The position numbers and the translations under genes were made by a program. From the NCBI GenBank assembly GCA_001313065.1, contig BBFD01000039.1, forward strand, positions 1 to 19,716: 19,716 bases of DNA, given 5' to 3'. Of the stretch, positions 8,049 to 13,865 are shown one piece after another; the first letter of the stretch is position 1; each line of letters begins with the position of its first letter. This DNA is from Silvimonas sp. JCM 19000 (lineage in GTDB: Bacteria > Pseudomonadota > Gammaproteobacteria > Burkholderiales > Chitinibacteraceae). The notes below the pieces were generated by a model, which saw only the letters and a list, made by a program, of their open reading frames with translations, had not been told where the DNA came from and did not search any database.

Positions 8049-8341
8049 TTATTGGCCTGCGGCCCTGCGGGTAGAGCGACGGCGATCTGACACGCCCACC
8101 GGCGGTCCTTGGCAGTACGACGCTCCGCTTCAGCAGGTGCGCTCGTTGCATTCAGGTCGGGCATCAATCGAAAGAAACAGGCATCAATCAATCGGACATA
8201 CGTCTCCCGCGGCTCTTGCAGGCCGCGCTTGATACGATTGATGGTTGGCTGCGGGATGCCTGTTTCCTCGACAATCAAAGCTTCGGAGAGGCCAGCATCG
8301 AACAGCCGGATCAACTTCTGTTGGGTAGAGAGCGTGTCCAT
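8049..8341 (-). CDS. Cro-like helix-turn-helix repressor (frame disrupted near its end)
   Basis: The start is ATG 8341 (MDTLSTQQKLIRLFDAGLSE), at the predicted transcription start of PR and without a ribosome site. The HTH is GLSEALIVEETGIPQPTINR followed by IKRGLQEPRETYVRLIDA. The open frame runs to 7916, through both terminator hairpins. One missing G/C near 8090 would give a basic tail (RRRSTRRAAGQ) and a TAA at 8049-8051, just before the hairpins. That shorter end is my preference; the 7916 end is the alternative. The gene is divergent from cI and shares its operators. It should be the first gene expressed after induction. Confidence 0.78.
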
Positions 8342-8348
8342 AAGCTGG

Positions 8349-8377
8349 ATGCTAATACGCAAATGCATAACTTTCAA
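8349..8377 (-). promoter_or_regulatory. PR promoter driving cro and the early/replication operon
   Basis: On the minus strand there is a -35 TTGAAA (8372-8377), a 17-bp spacer and a -10 TAGCAT (8349-8354). The operator at 8355-8368 fills the spacer and the next operator touches the -35. The predicted start is near 8342, one base before the cro ATG. Confidence 0.72.
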
Positions 8378-8416
8378 TACGCAAATGCATTAGATGTTAT
8401 TCATGCGTTTTCGCAT
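8355..8416. promoter_or_regulatory. Right operator OR: three repressor sites
   Basis: Two identical sites (minus-strand reading ATGCATTTGCGTAT) lie at 8355-8368 and 8377-8390. A third, more symmetric site, ATGCGTTTTCGCAT, lies at 8403-8416. Centre spacing is 22 and 26 bp, so the sites lie roughly on one helix face. They lie between divergent cro and cI and match the OL sites beyond cI. Confidence 0.85.
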
Positions 8417-8419
8417 AAT
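8391..8419 (+). promoter_or_regulatory. PRM-like promoter of cI
   Basis: The -10 is CATAAT (8414-8419), overlapping the third operator; the -35 region at 8391-8396 (TAGATG) is poor, as for an activated promoter. The predicted start falls on or next to the A of the cI ATG at 8426. Confidence 0.5.
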
Positions 8420-8425
8420 CAGGCG

Positions 8426-9177
8426 ATGGACCTCCGACACGCCCTCGCCGCCTGGCTTGAACACACGCACCATTCGCAGAACAGCCTTGCTGATCTTGCG
8501 CACGTGCCCCAGCCCACCATTCAGCGCATCCTGTCGGGGACCACTGCGTCCCCCAAGGCGGACACCCTGGAAAAGATCGCCAGCGCGCTTGGCATCACTT
8601 ATGCGCAGCTTCGCGCGGGGCCTACTGGGGACGCACAACAAGGCGGCGAGCTGGATGCGATGGCTCAGGCAAAAGCGCGCATGGAAGCGATGCTCCGCGG
8701 CGTGCCTTCGGCAGCACCGGAGCCCAAAAAAACGAGGAGCCGCCGAAGTACGTGCCGGTGCCGATCTATTCCTCTCGGGCCGCATGCGGCTTGGGCTACA
8801 TGAACGATCATGTGGAGATCGAGGGCAGATTTGCTTTGCCTAAAACGGTGCTTGACCGCAACGGCGTGCTCGAAGCGAACGCTGCGATCCTGCACGCAGA
8901 GGGCGATAGCATGAGCACGTATATATGCAATGGTGATCTGGTCATGATCGACCGCGGCGTGCGCACCATAGCTAACGGGCAGGTGTACGCGTTCATGATG
9001 GAAGACGAAGTGGTAATCAAGCGCGTGTCAAAAGGCTTCGGCTTAATCACCCTGACTAGCGACAACCCCAACAAGGCGCTCTTCCCAGACCGCACCGTGC
9101 CACCCGGCGCAGATGTAACGGTGCTAGGCAAGGTAGTCTGGCGCGGCGCTAACGCCCCTTTTTTTCCCGGCCCCTGA
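8426..9177 (+). CDS. cI: CI-type phage repressor, HTH plus S24 self-cleaving domain (one frame break)
   Basis: This is about 249 residues after repair. The start is MDLRHALAAWLEHTHHSQN; the HTH is SLADLAHVPQPTIQRILSG followed by DTLEKIASALGITYAQLRAG. The A7 run at 8726-8732 (5 expected) breaks the linker. The repaired linker is EPKNEEPPKYVPVPIYSS. The C-terminal domain carries the S24/LexA catalytic pair: Ser in EGDSMSTYI and Lys in DEVVIKRV. The hinge has SRAACGLGY, where Cys-Gly could be the self-cleavage bond, as in P22 C2. The protein should keep PR and PL shut and be cleaved after DNA damage with RecA. Operators lie on both sides of the gene. No good ribosome site precedes the ATG. Confidence 0.92.
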
Positions 9178-9188
9178 CCTGAAACGGT

Positions 9189-9267
9189 ATGCATCTACGT
9201 ATACCGTTCGTCGCGCTCGTCCGCATTAATACGTTTACGTATTGCAGGAGTTAATACGTTTACGTAT
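9189..9267. promoter_or_regulatory. Left operator OL: three repressor sites
   Basis: ATACGTTTACGTAT occurs at 9229-9242 and 9254-9267 (25 bp apart, within 17-bp exact repeats TTAATACGTTTACGTAT). A variant, ATGCATCTACGTAT, lies at 9189-9202. All match the consensus ATRCRTYTNCGYAT seen in OR. The 9189 copy sits inside a larger inverted repeat (AACGGTAT 9183-9190, ATACCGTT 9201-9208) that could also form a weak hairpin after cI. Confidence 0.83.
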
Positions 9268-9270
9268 ATT
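9242..9270 (+). promoter_or_regulatory. PL promoter of the accessory/integration operon
   Basis: The -35 is TTGCAG (9242-9247), the spacer is 17 bp, and the -10 is TATATT (9265-9270). One operator lies in the spacer and overlaps the -10; another ends on the -35. The predicted start is near 9277. It would transcribe the plus-strand genes from 9376 to the integrase. Confidence 0.75.
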
Positions 9271-9288
9271 TCACCTCGTCACCAAGCC

Positions 9289-9348
9289 AGCGGCAAGGGT
9301 TCCGGTTTTGGTGGCACGACACACTCCTAGCTAACGACCCTTGCCGCT
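9289..9348 (+). promoter_or_regulatory. 12-bp inverted repeat in the PL leader
   Basis: AGCGGCAAGGGT (9289-9300) and ACCCTTGCCGCT (9337-9348) are perfect complements separated by 36 bases. The element starts about 12 bases after the predicted PL start and ends 28 bases before the first gene. There is no T tract, so it is not a plain terminator. It might be a nut-like or RNA-binding element, or a mark of mRNA stability. Confidence 0.6.
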
Positions 9349-9375
9349 ACCCACGCACTCCCGTCGGAGCAGGCC

Positions 9376-9570
9376 GTGACGCACCTCAACTTCACACACA
9401 TTCGCGACCTTATAGAAGCACAACGCCGGATCGGCACTGCCATCGAATACCTGGCAATGGATGATGGCGGCTACCTAATGAGCGCCGTTCGCGATGAGCT
9501 GGCGCGTGCAATCGTCGCGATCCAGACCGCTGGCAATGCAGACATGCAGATCGGGAGAACCGAGGCATGA
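9376..9570 (+). CDS. Small phage protein, first gene of the PL operon
   Basis: This is 64 residues from GTG 9376, with GGAG and AGG ribosome elements at 9366-9373. It reads MTHLNFTHIRDLIEAQRRIG at the start and continues as two amphipathic helices. No family is recognised. Its stop overlaps the ATG of the next gene (ATGA). Phage genes at this place are often small host-interaction proteins, but nothing in the sequence shows a function. Confidence 0.6.
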   Translation: MTHLNFTHIRDLIEAQRRIGTAIEYLAMDDGGYLMSAVRDELARAIVAIQTAGNADMQIGRTEA

Positions 9571-9754
9571 CCATACCCCACACGATCCGCGTACCCCTGC
9601 GCAGCGAAGGCGACGGCCTGTTCGATGTTGATTTCGGCGGCTGGAAACAACGCGGCTGGACGATCCACCCATGGACCGCCACGGCGTGCAGTACGAAGCG
9701 CGCAAGACGATCCAGCTGCCGCCGCAAGACGATGGCCAGAAGGTCGCAGCATGA
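9567..9754 (+). CDS. Small phage protein (one frame break)
   Basis: ATG 9567 overlaps the previous stop. The first part is MTIPHTIRVPLRSEGDGLFD followed by VDFGGWKQRGWTIHP. A missing C near 9668 (CACCC to CACC) would link it to MDRHGVQYEARKTIQLPP, ending QKVAA at the TGA at 9752-9754, for about 62 residues. That end overlaps the next ATG, which supports the repair. The open frame otherwise runs on to 9968 with no sensible composition. Function unknown. Confidence 0.55.
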
Positions 9755-9849
9755 CGCCGCGCACTCGAATTCTTATCGCGTTCGCGCTGCTCCACTTGGT
9801 CGCGATGTTGCTGACCTACGTCGCCTGGTATGGGCCGACATGGCCCTGA
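9751..9849 (+). CDS. 32-aa single-pass membrane peptide
   Basis: ATG 9751 overlaps the previous stop (ATGA). The peptide is MTPRTRILIAFALLHLVAML then LTYVAWYGPTWP, a basic start followed by one hydrophobic helix of about 20 residues. The next gene starts inside its end. It is too short for most gene finders. The function is unknown; a membrane-acting phage peptide is the natural guess. Confidence 0.5.
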   Translation: MTPRTRILIAFALLHLVAMLLTYVAWYGPTWP

Positions 9850-9968
9850 GCGGCCTCGCCCAACTCAGTTTTTTTTCCCTGTGCATCTTCGGATTGATGG
9901 TGTGGCTGCTGGATGCGCTCTGGAAACCCGTTCTTGATGATATGGAGACCCAATCAAATGGCTCTTAA
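9840..9968 (+). CDS. 42-aa membrane peptide overlapping its neighbours
   Basis: ATG 9840 lies inside the end of the preceding 32-aa gene. The peptide begins MALSGLAQLSFFSLCIFGLM and continues with a hydrophobic helix to ALWKPVLDDMETQ. The stop at 9966-9968 lies 8 bases inside the kinase gene that starts at 9958. A T8 run (9869-9876) encodes the FF; with 5 bases the frame is the same and one F is lost. Function unknown. Confidence 0.45.
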   Translation: MALSGLAQLSFFSLCIFGLMVWLLDALWKPVLDDMETQSNGS

Positions 9969-10622
9969 CCTGATCGGCCTGACCGGCCCTGCCGGCAGCG
10001 GCAAAGATACCGTCGCAGATTTTCTGGTGGCCAGACACGGCTACACCAAGCTCGCTTTCGCCGACAAACTGCGCGCCGAAATTTGTGACGCCTACAACGT
10101 GCCGGAGCAATTGCTGCTGAAACGCGAAACCAAAAAAACACTCCGCTGCACAGGCTGGCACTGGTGTATTGCCGGAACGACGTTTTCATCAACTGGGTTT
10201 TGGAATGCTGGATCGCGAGCGATGAGCAATACGGCCCTGCACGCACGCTCCTGAGCCAGCGCCCCCTGTCGCCGCGTGTGGTTATGCAGACATGGGGCGA
10301 TTACCGCCGCGCGACCAATCCGCACTACTTCATTGACGCGATGCAAGACCGCCTCGATGTGCTGCCCGGCCGCGCCGTCGTGATCAGCGATGTGCGAGTC
10401 ATCCCCGGCGACAACGCCCACGTCGCCAACGCCGAAGCCCACTTTGTGCATGCGCTGGGCGGCGAAATCTGGCAGCTCACCCGCCCAGGTTACGGTCACG
10501 GCGGCCACGCCACGGAGCACGCTTTCGAGCGCCGCATGATTGACCGGAATCTGATGAATTACGGCACGCTGCAATCGCTGCAGCGGCAAGTCGAGCTATT
10601 TGTTGCAGCGGAGGCCGCATGA
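9958..10622 (+). CDS. Phage deoxynucleoside monophosphate kinase (one frame break)
   Basis: This is about 220 residues after repair. It begins MALNLIGLTGPAGSGKDTVA; the P-loop GPAGSGKDT binds ATP. FADKLRAEICDAYNVPEQLLL follows. The A7 run at 10132-10138 breaks the frame. With 5 bases the text is RETKNTPLHRLAL, which fits the family pattern RETKxxPLxxLAL without an insertion. Later blocks are MQTWGDYRRATNPHYFIDAM, VVISDVRVIPGDNAHV and a C-terminal MNYGTLQSLQRQVELF, typical of phage dNMP kinases that phosphorylate dNMPs for phage DNA synthesis. The stop overlaps the next ATG (ATGA). Confidence 0.85.
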
Positions 10623-11226
10623 AAGAGCGTCCGATTTTGTTTTCTGCGCCGATGGTGCGCGCGCTACTCGATGGCAGCAAAACGCAGACTCGGCGTGTAG
10701 TGAAGCCCCGTCGGGATATTGGCCTCGGCTGCGACCTTGCTCCACATGAAATCGCGGGCGAGATTAATAAAGGGTCATTCCTGAATAGCCCCTACGGCCA
10801 GCCCGGCGACCGGCTCTGGGTGCGAGAGACTTGGCGCGGACTAGTGACCATCAATTCTCCCCATGAGCCACGGCAGCTGGGTGTCGCTCGCTATGTGCCC
10901 GATCAAAAGCATTGCGTCCGCGTCGAATATCTCGCAACGCGGGATCGTGACAATGACCCTTGCGCCCAAGCATCCATATGCCGCGTTGGGCCAGCCGCAT
11001 CCAGCTAGAGATCACTGACGTCCGGGTCGAGCGCCTGAACAACATCAGTAACGCCGACGCTGAAGCGGAAGGTATTGATTACCTTCGCCACATCCCTGAC
11101 GCCGACGAGACCCTATGCGCATCTCAGCTCTTTGAAATACTTTGGGACTCCAGCTACGGCCTTGGCCCATGGAATGCAAACCCTTGGGTCTGGGTAATCG
11201 AATTCGCGCGAGTGGAGGCGGAATAA
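10619..11226 (+). CDS. ASCH-domain-like phage protein (one frame break)
   Basis: This is about 202 residues after repair. The start MKERPILFSAPMVRALLDGS then KTQTRRVVK is the hallmark opening of a phage family related to ASCH domains (RNA-binding/PUA-like fold). YGQPGDRLWVRETW follows. A missing G near 10967 (TGGCGC to TGCGC) breaks the frame; after it comes RPSIHMPRWASRIQLEITDV and VERLNNISNADAEAEGI, then WNANPWVWVIEFARVE at the end. The family is widespread in phages. Its substrate is not established to my knowledge. It is coupled to the kinase upstream and to the next gene (stop and ATG overlap by one base). Confidence 0.8.
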
Positions 11227-11948
11227 TGGACAAGAAAACTGCAATCGCAAAAAATCCGCAAATGCCTGGCATTGGCTAAGAGCGGCAATTCAAACGAAGC
11301 TGGTGTGGCGCTGCACCAGGCACAAGCCTCATGGAGAAATTCGGCGTTGGTGAGAATGAGGTGCTTGCGGCCGAAGTCACGGAAATGAGCGCTCGGTCAA
11401 ACGCACGCAAAAAAATCCCGCGCGCTGGGAAAGTCATCTGGCCCGGACCATTAGCAAAGCGTTCGCATGCGACGCGGTTTACAGCTATGCCCGCGGCAAG
11501 CCCGGCGAATGGCTGTTCATAGGGTCAACGCTCCACGCAGAAATTGCCTCTTACGCGTTTGCGGTCCTTAACCGAAAAAATCAAAGCAGCCAGAGCCGAG
11601 CTGCTTCGTTCGCCGCTGTGCGCCCGCCTCGGCCAGAAGAATAAGACCGCGCGGGCCGATTTGTTCTGCGAACAGTTTGTAGTGGGCCTGCGTGAGCACG
11701 TACGCGCATTTGCGGGCACTCGGCAGACCGATGCGATTGCTGCATACAAGGCGATCCATTACCCCGTGCGCGGCGATTTGGAACCAAAGGATCGCAACGC
11801 ACAGCGCGAATTAAGCAGCGCCGACTATGCAGCGGCCCGTTCCGGCCAAGAAGCTGGCCGCCAGGTGCGTTTGTCTCATGCCGTCGGATCCTCTGCGGAA
11901 AAAGCCGCCGCCCCTATTAACCAGCTGACTCTGGAACATCGCCAATGA
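11226..11948 (+). CDS. DUF2786 protein (four frame breaks)
   Basis: This is about 239 residues after repair. The start MDKKTAIAKIRKCLALAKSG then NSNEAGVALHQAQALMEKFGV is the DUF2786 signature (IRKCLALAKS...NE...AL.QAQ.LM). The breaks are the A6 run at 11249-11254 (5 expected), a missing C near 11325, the A7 run at 11409-11415 (5 expected) and the A6 run at 11575-11580 (5 expected). These repairs join WESHLARTISKAFACDAVYS, the GKPGEWLFIGSTLHAEIASY block and the C-terminal LFCEQFVVGLREHV part into one frame ending at 11948. The biochemical role of DUF2786 is unknown to me. The middle domain (GS...H...A) resembles that of DUF2786/DUF7168-type phage and plasmid proteins. Confidence 0.82.
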
Positions 11949-12128
11949 GCAAAAACGAAATCGTCTGCGGGCTTGGCTGCCAGCGACTGGCGGCGCAAAA
12001 CAATTCAGACGCGCTCGACCAAGCACGCCGCATCCACCGAAACACCCGAACAGCGTGCGCATCGCCTCGCTCGCTGGAACAACGAAGACCGCGCCATCGA
12101 GCGCCTACACCGTGAGGTCTACCAATGA
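11945..12128 (+). CDS. Small basic phage protein (one frame break)
   Basis: ATG 11945 overlaps the previous stop. If the A5 run at 11950-11954 is read as four, the protein is MSKTKSSAGLAASDWRRKTI, then PEQRAHRLARWNNEDRAIER and a C-terminus LHREVYQ. That is 60 residues, ending with an ATGA overlap to the next gene. The uncorrected frame gives an arginine- and proline-rich text without protein-like pattern. It is basic and helical at its end. No family recognised. Confidence 0.5.
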
Positions 12129-12240
12129 CCAAGAACACCAAAATTGAATGGGCGAATCACACGTTGGTCGGCAAGACCGCAGCTGGCAGGATGCTCGACG
12201 GCCAGGAGTGGACTCAATACCCATGCACGAAGCCGCGTAA
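12125..12240 (+). pseudogene. Miniature Gp37/Gp68-like (DUF5131) ORF: N- and C-terminal ends only
   Basis: The ORF starts MTKNTKIEWANHT, the usual opening of phage Gp37/Gp68 proteins (TKIEWADHTFNP...). It passes directly to LVGKTAAGRMLDGQEWTQYP, which looks like the usual C-terminus (KKAAGRLLDGR.W...P). The roughly 200 or more residues in between, including the cysteine motif, are absent. A missing C near 12221 (CCCATG to CCATG) would give the end MHEAA at the TAA at 12238-12240, directly before the next ATG. It is either an internally deleted remnant or a functional mini-protein. The family assignment rests on recall of the terminal motifs. Confidence 0.5.
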
Positions 12241-12490
12241 ATGGGCGCCATATTCGACATGCCTCTTGCCAGCGAAACACTCGCGGCAGAAGAAATCATC
12301 CAGATCACCGGCTGCTCTCGCAAACACGACCAGATTGAATGGCTGACCAACAACGGTTGGACTTTTTTTCAAGAATCGCGCGGGCGAGCCCATTATTGGC
12401 CGCTTGTTCGCGCGCCTGAAATTATCCGGGATCAATCCAACGGTGCTGGCCACCGGTGGCTGGTCACCTGACTTTGGCAACGTGAAATAA
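12241..12490 (+). CDS. DUF4224-type excisionase-like protein (one frame break)
   Basis: This is 82 residues after repair. MGAIFDMPLASETLAAEEII then QITGCSRKHDQIEWLTNNGW is the DUF4224 pattern (LT..EL..LTG..R...Q..WL...G). The T7 run at 12363-12369 (6 expected) breaks it. After repair it reads WTFFKNRAGEPIIGRLFARL and ends GGWSPDFGNVK at the TAA at 12488-12490. DUF4224 proteins sit next to tyrosine integrases in prophages and probably act as small DNA-binding recombination directionality factors or regulators; that role is inferred. The integrase ATG follows 2 bases later. Confidence 0.78.
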
Positions 12491-12492
12491 TT

Positions 12493-13558
12493 ATGGCGCG
12501 CCCAAAAAACCTCTGGATCAGATCTTCCGCTGCGCATGGTGCGTCGTATACGTAAGCGCAAAGACGGCTCAGAATGGACCAGCTATTACTACAGCGGCCG
12601 CGATGATGATGGTCGCCGGATCGAGATTCCACTCGGTCAGGACATCAACGAAGCCAAACGCCTTTGGGCGCAGTTCGAACACAAAGAGACACCGGTCAGC
12701 GCCGGGACAATGCGGCTCGTTTTTGAGCGATACGAGCGCGACATCGTGCCCGCCAAATCGCCAGCCACGCAGCGCCAGAATCTGCAGATGCTGAAGCAGC
12801 TGCGGCCTGTCTTCGACAACGCACCGATCGACGCCATCACCCCTCAGCACATCGCCCAGTATCGCGACAGGCGCACTGCCAAGTACGCGCGAACCGTGAG
12901 ATTGCGTTGCTTTCGCATGTATTCAATATGGCACGGGAATGGGGCTATACCGCAAGAGACAACCCGGCGCGGGGCATCCGCAAAAAACAGGGAAGTGCCT
13001 CGCGACTTCTACGCCGATGCCACCGTCTGGACCGCTGTTTATGAACAAGCCGTTCAAGAACTGCGCGACGCGATGGACCTTAATTACTTGACCGGCCAGC
13101 GCCCCGCCGATGTGTTAAAAATGATGGAACGCGATATTCGCGACGACGCCCTGGAAGTGCGCCAGAACAAGACCAACAAGCGGCTGCGGATTTTGCTGAA
13201 CGAAGATGACGGCTCACGCACAGAACTTGGTAAAGTAATTGATCGCATTCGCGCGCGCACCGGCAAGGTCAAGAGCTTTTATCTTGTGGCCACGGCCGCG
13301 GGCGCACCGCTAAGCAAAGACATGCTGCGCGACCGTTTCGACGCGGCCCGCCTGGCTGCGCGAGCTGCGGCCGAACAGGCGGGCGATTTAACGCTCAGCG
13401 AGCGCATTAAGGCGTTCCAGTTTCGCGACATCCGCCCTAAGGCGGCCAGCGAAATGGGCGACCTCACAAAGGCCAGCAAATTGCTCGGCCACACAGAGCA
13501 AGAAATCACCCGCAAGGTTTACATCCGCGTCGGTGAAACGGTAAAGCCGACCAAATAA
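12493..13558 (+). CDS. int: Tyrosine recombinase / phage integrase (three frame breaks)
   Basis: This is about 354 residues after repair; it catalyses integration and excision at the tRNA-Ser site. The start ATG 12493 gives MARPK; the A6 run at 12504-12509 (5 expected) hides the link to MVRRIRKRKDGSEWTSYYYS. The arm-binding and core-binding domains come first (IPLGQDINEAKRLWAQFE). A missing G/C near 12886 and the A6 run at 12982-12987 (5 expected) hide ANREIALLSHVFNMAREWGY and GIRKNREVPRDFY. The catalytic domain has the first Arg in LNYLTGQRPADVL, the second in FRDIRPKAAS (usual HxxR, here RxxR), LLGH, and the Tyr nucleophile in KVYIRVGE. The position beside the attachment scar is typical. 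Confidence 0.92.
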
Positions 13559-13582
13559 GTACCCTATTTCTTACGACCGATT

Positions 13583-13607
13583 AGCCCGCGCATTGCGGGC
13601 TTTTTTT
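13583..13607 (+). terminator. Intrinsic terminator after integrase
   Basis: AGCCCGC, loop GCATT, GCGGGCT, then the rest of a T7 run, 24 bases after the integrase stop. A second T7 follows at 13610-13616. Confidence 0.88.
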
Positions 13608-13633
13608 GCTTTTTTTCCGACCCGAAAAAAGCG

Positions 13634-13706
13634 TTCCGCAACCCCGGACCGGGACATTGATTTTTTAAAGCATTTTTTTCGTCGTTTTCCGAGGTGCGTT
13701 GCGGAA
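13634..13706. repeat. Inverted repeat between integrase and attachment site
   Basis: TTCCGCAAC (13634-13642) and GTTGCGGAA (13698-13706) are 9-bp inverted repeats 55 bases apart in an AT-rich, bendable segment (T6 and T7 runs). They extend slightly on one side (GCG before TTCCGCAAC and TGC before GTTGCGGAA). They lie 45 or more bases from the tRNA scar, so they could be integrase arm-type sites. No coding sequence lies in 13559-13750. Confidence 0.45.
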
Positions 13707-13750
13707 AGAAAAAATGCGTCAACTCATTGTTTTCCCGCCAGTTAACAGGA

Positions 13751-13810
13751 GACTTGAAAACTGCCGAGGATGTGAGTCCTCCGTGAGTTCGAATCTCACG
13801 GCCTCCGCCA
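13751..13810 (+). tRNA. 3' half of tRNA-Ser(TGA): attachment-site scar (attR)
   Basis: From GACTTGAAAA the sequence carries the anticodon loop CTTGAAA (anticodon TGA), a long class II variable arm (GAGGA with TCCTC), a perfect T arm (GTGAG TTCGAAT CTCAC), the 3' acceptor strand GGCCTCC, discriminator G and CCA. G73 and the long arm indicate serine. The 5' half (an expected start GGAGGCC) is absent upstream, and the anticodon stem does not pair. This is therefore the fragment left on one side of a prophage integrated into a tRNA gene. The intact copy should be at the other prophage end, outside the window. Confidence 0.87.
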
Positions 13811-13820
13811 GAATGAATGC

Positions 13821-13850
13821 AAAAAAGCCTGATGATTCAGGGCTTTTTTT
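13821..13850 (+). terminator. tRNA terminator
   Basis: AAAAAAGCC TGA, loop TGAT, TCA GGGC TTTTTTT with one unpaired G. It lies 10 bases after the tRNA 3' end. The A and T flanks let it work on both strands, so it may also end the minus-strand gene at 13866. Confidence 0.75.
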
Positions 13851-13865
13851 GTTTTTTCAGGTCGG

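Larger units (their letters stand above)
1..13810. mobile_element. Lambda-like prophage, right part, ending at tRNA-Ser attachment scar
   Basis: All genes from 1 to 13558 are phage families in lambda order: packaging and portal, Q, P, O, CII, cro on the minus strand; cI, accessory genes, excisionase-like protein and integrase on the plus strand. The right boundary is placed at the 3' half of a tRNA-Ser gene (13751-13810) just beyond the integrase. The left boundary, capsid, tail and lysis genes lie outside the window. Nearly all neighbouring genes overlap by ATGA or TGATG or are separated by a few bases, as in compact phage operons. The element looks gene-complete in this half, apart from many small frame disruptions that also occur in the host genes. 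Confidence 0.93.

Noticed and set aside
7915..8050. C-terminal extension of the cro-like protein to 7916
   Set aside because: It would translate through both hairpins of the tR1-like terminator and has no protein-like pattern; a one-base repair gives a stop before the hairpins.
9183..9208. Terminator of cI formed by AACGGTAT/ATACCGTT
   Set aside because: No T tract and low GC; the repeat coincides with an operator copy, so it is better explained as OL.
13690..13750. 5' half of an intact tRNA-Ser
   Set aside because: No GGAGGCC start, D arm or matching anticodon stem upstream of 13751; the gene is only a 3' fragment.
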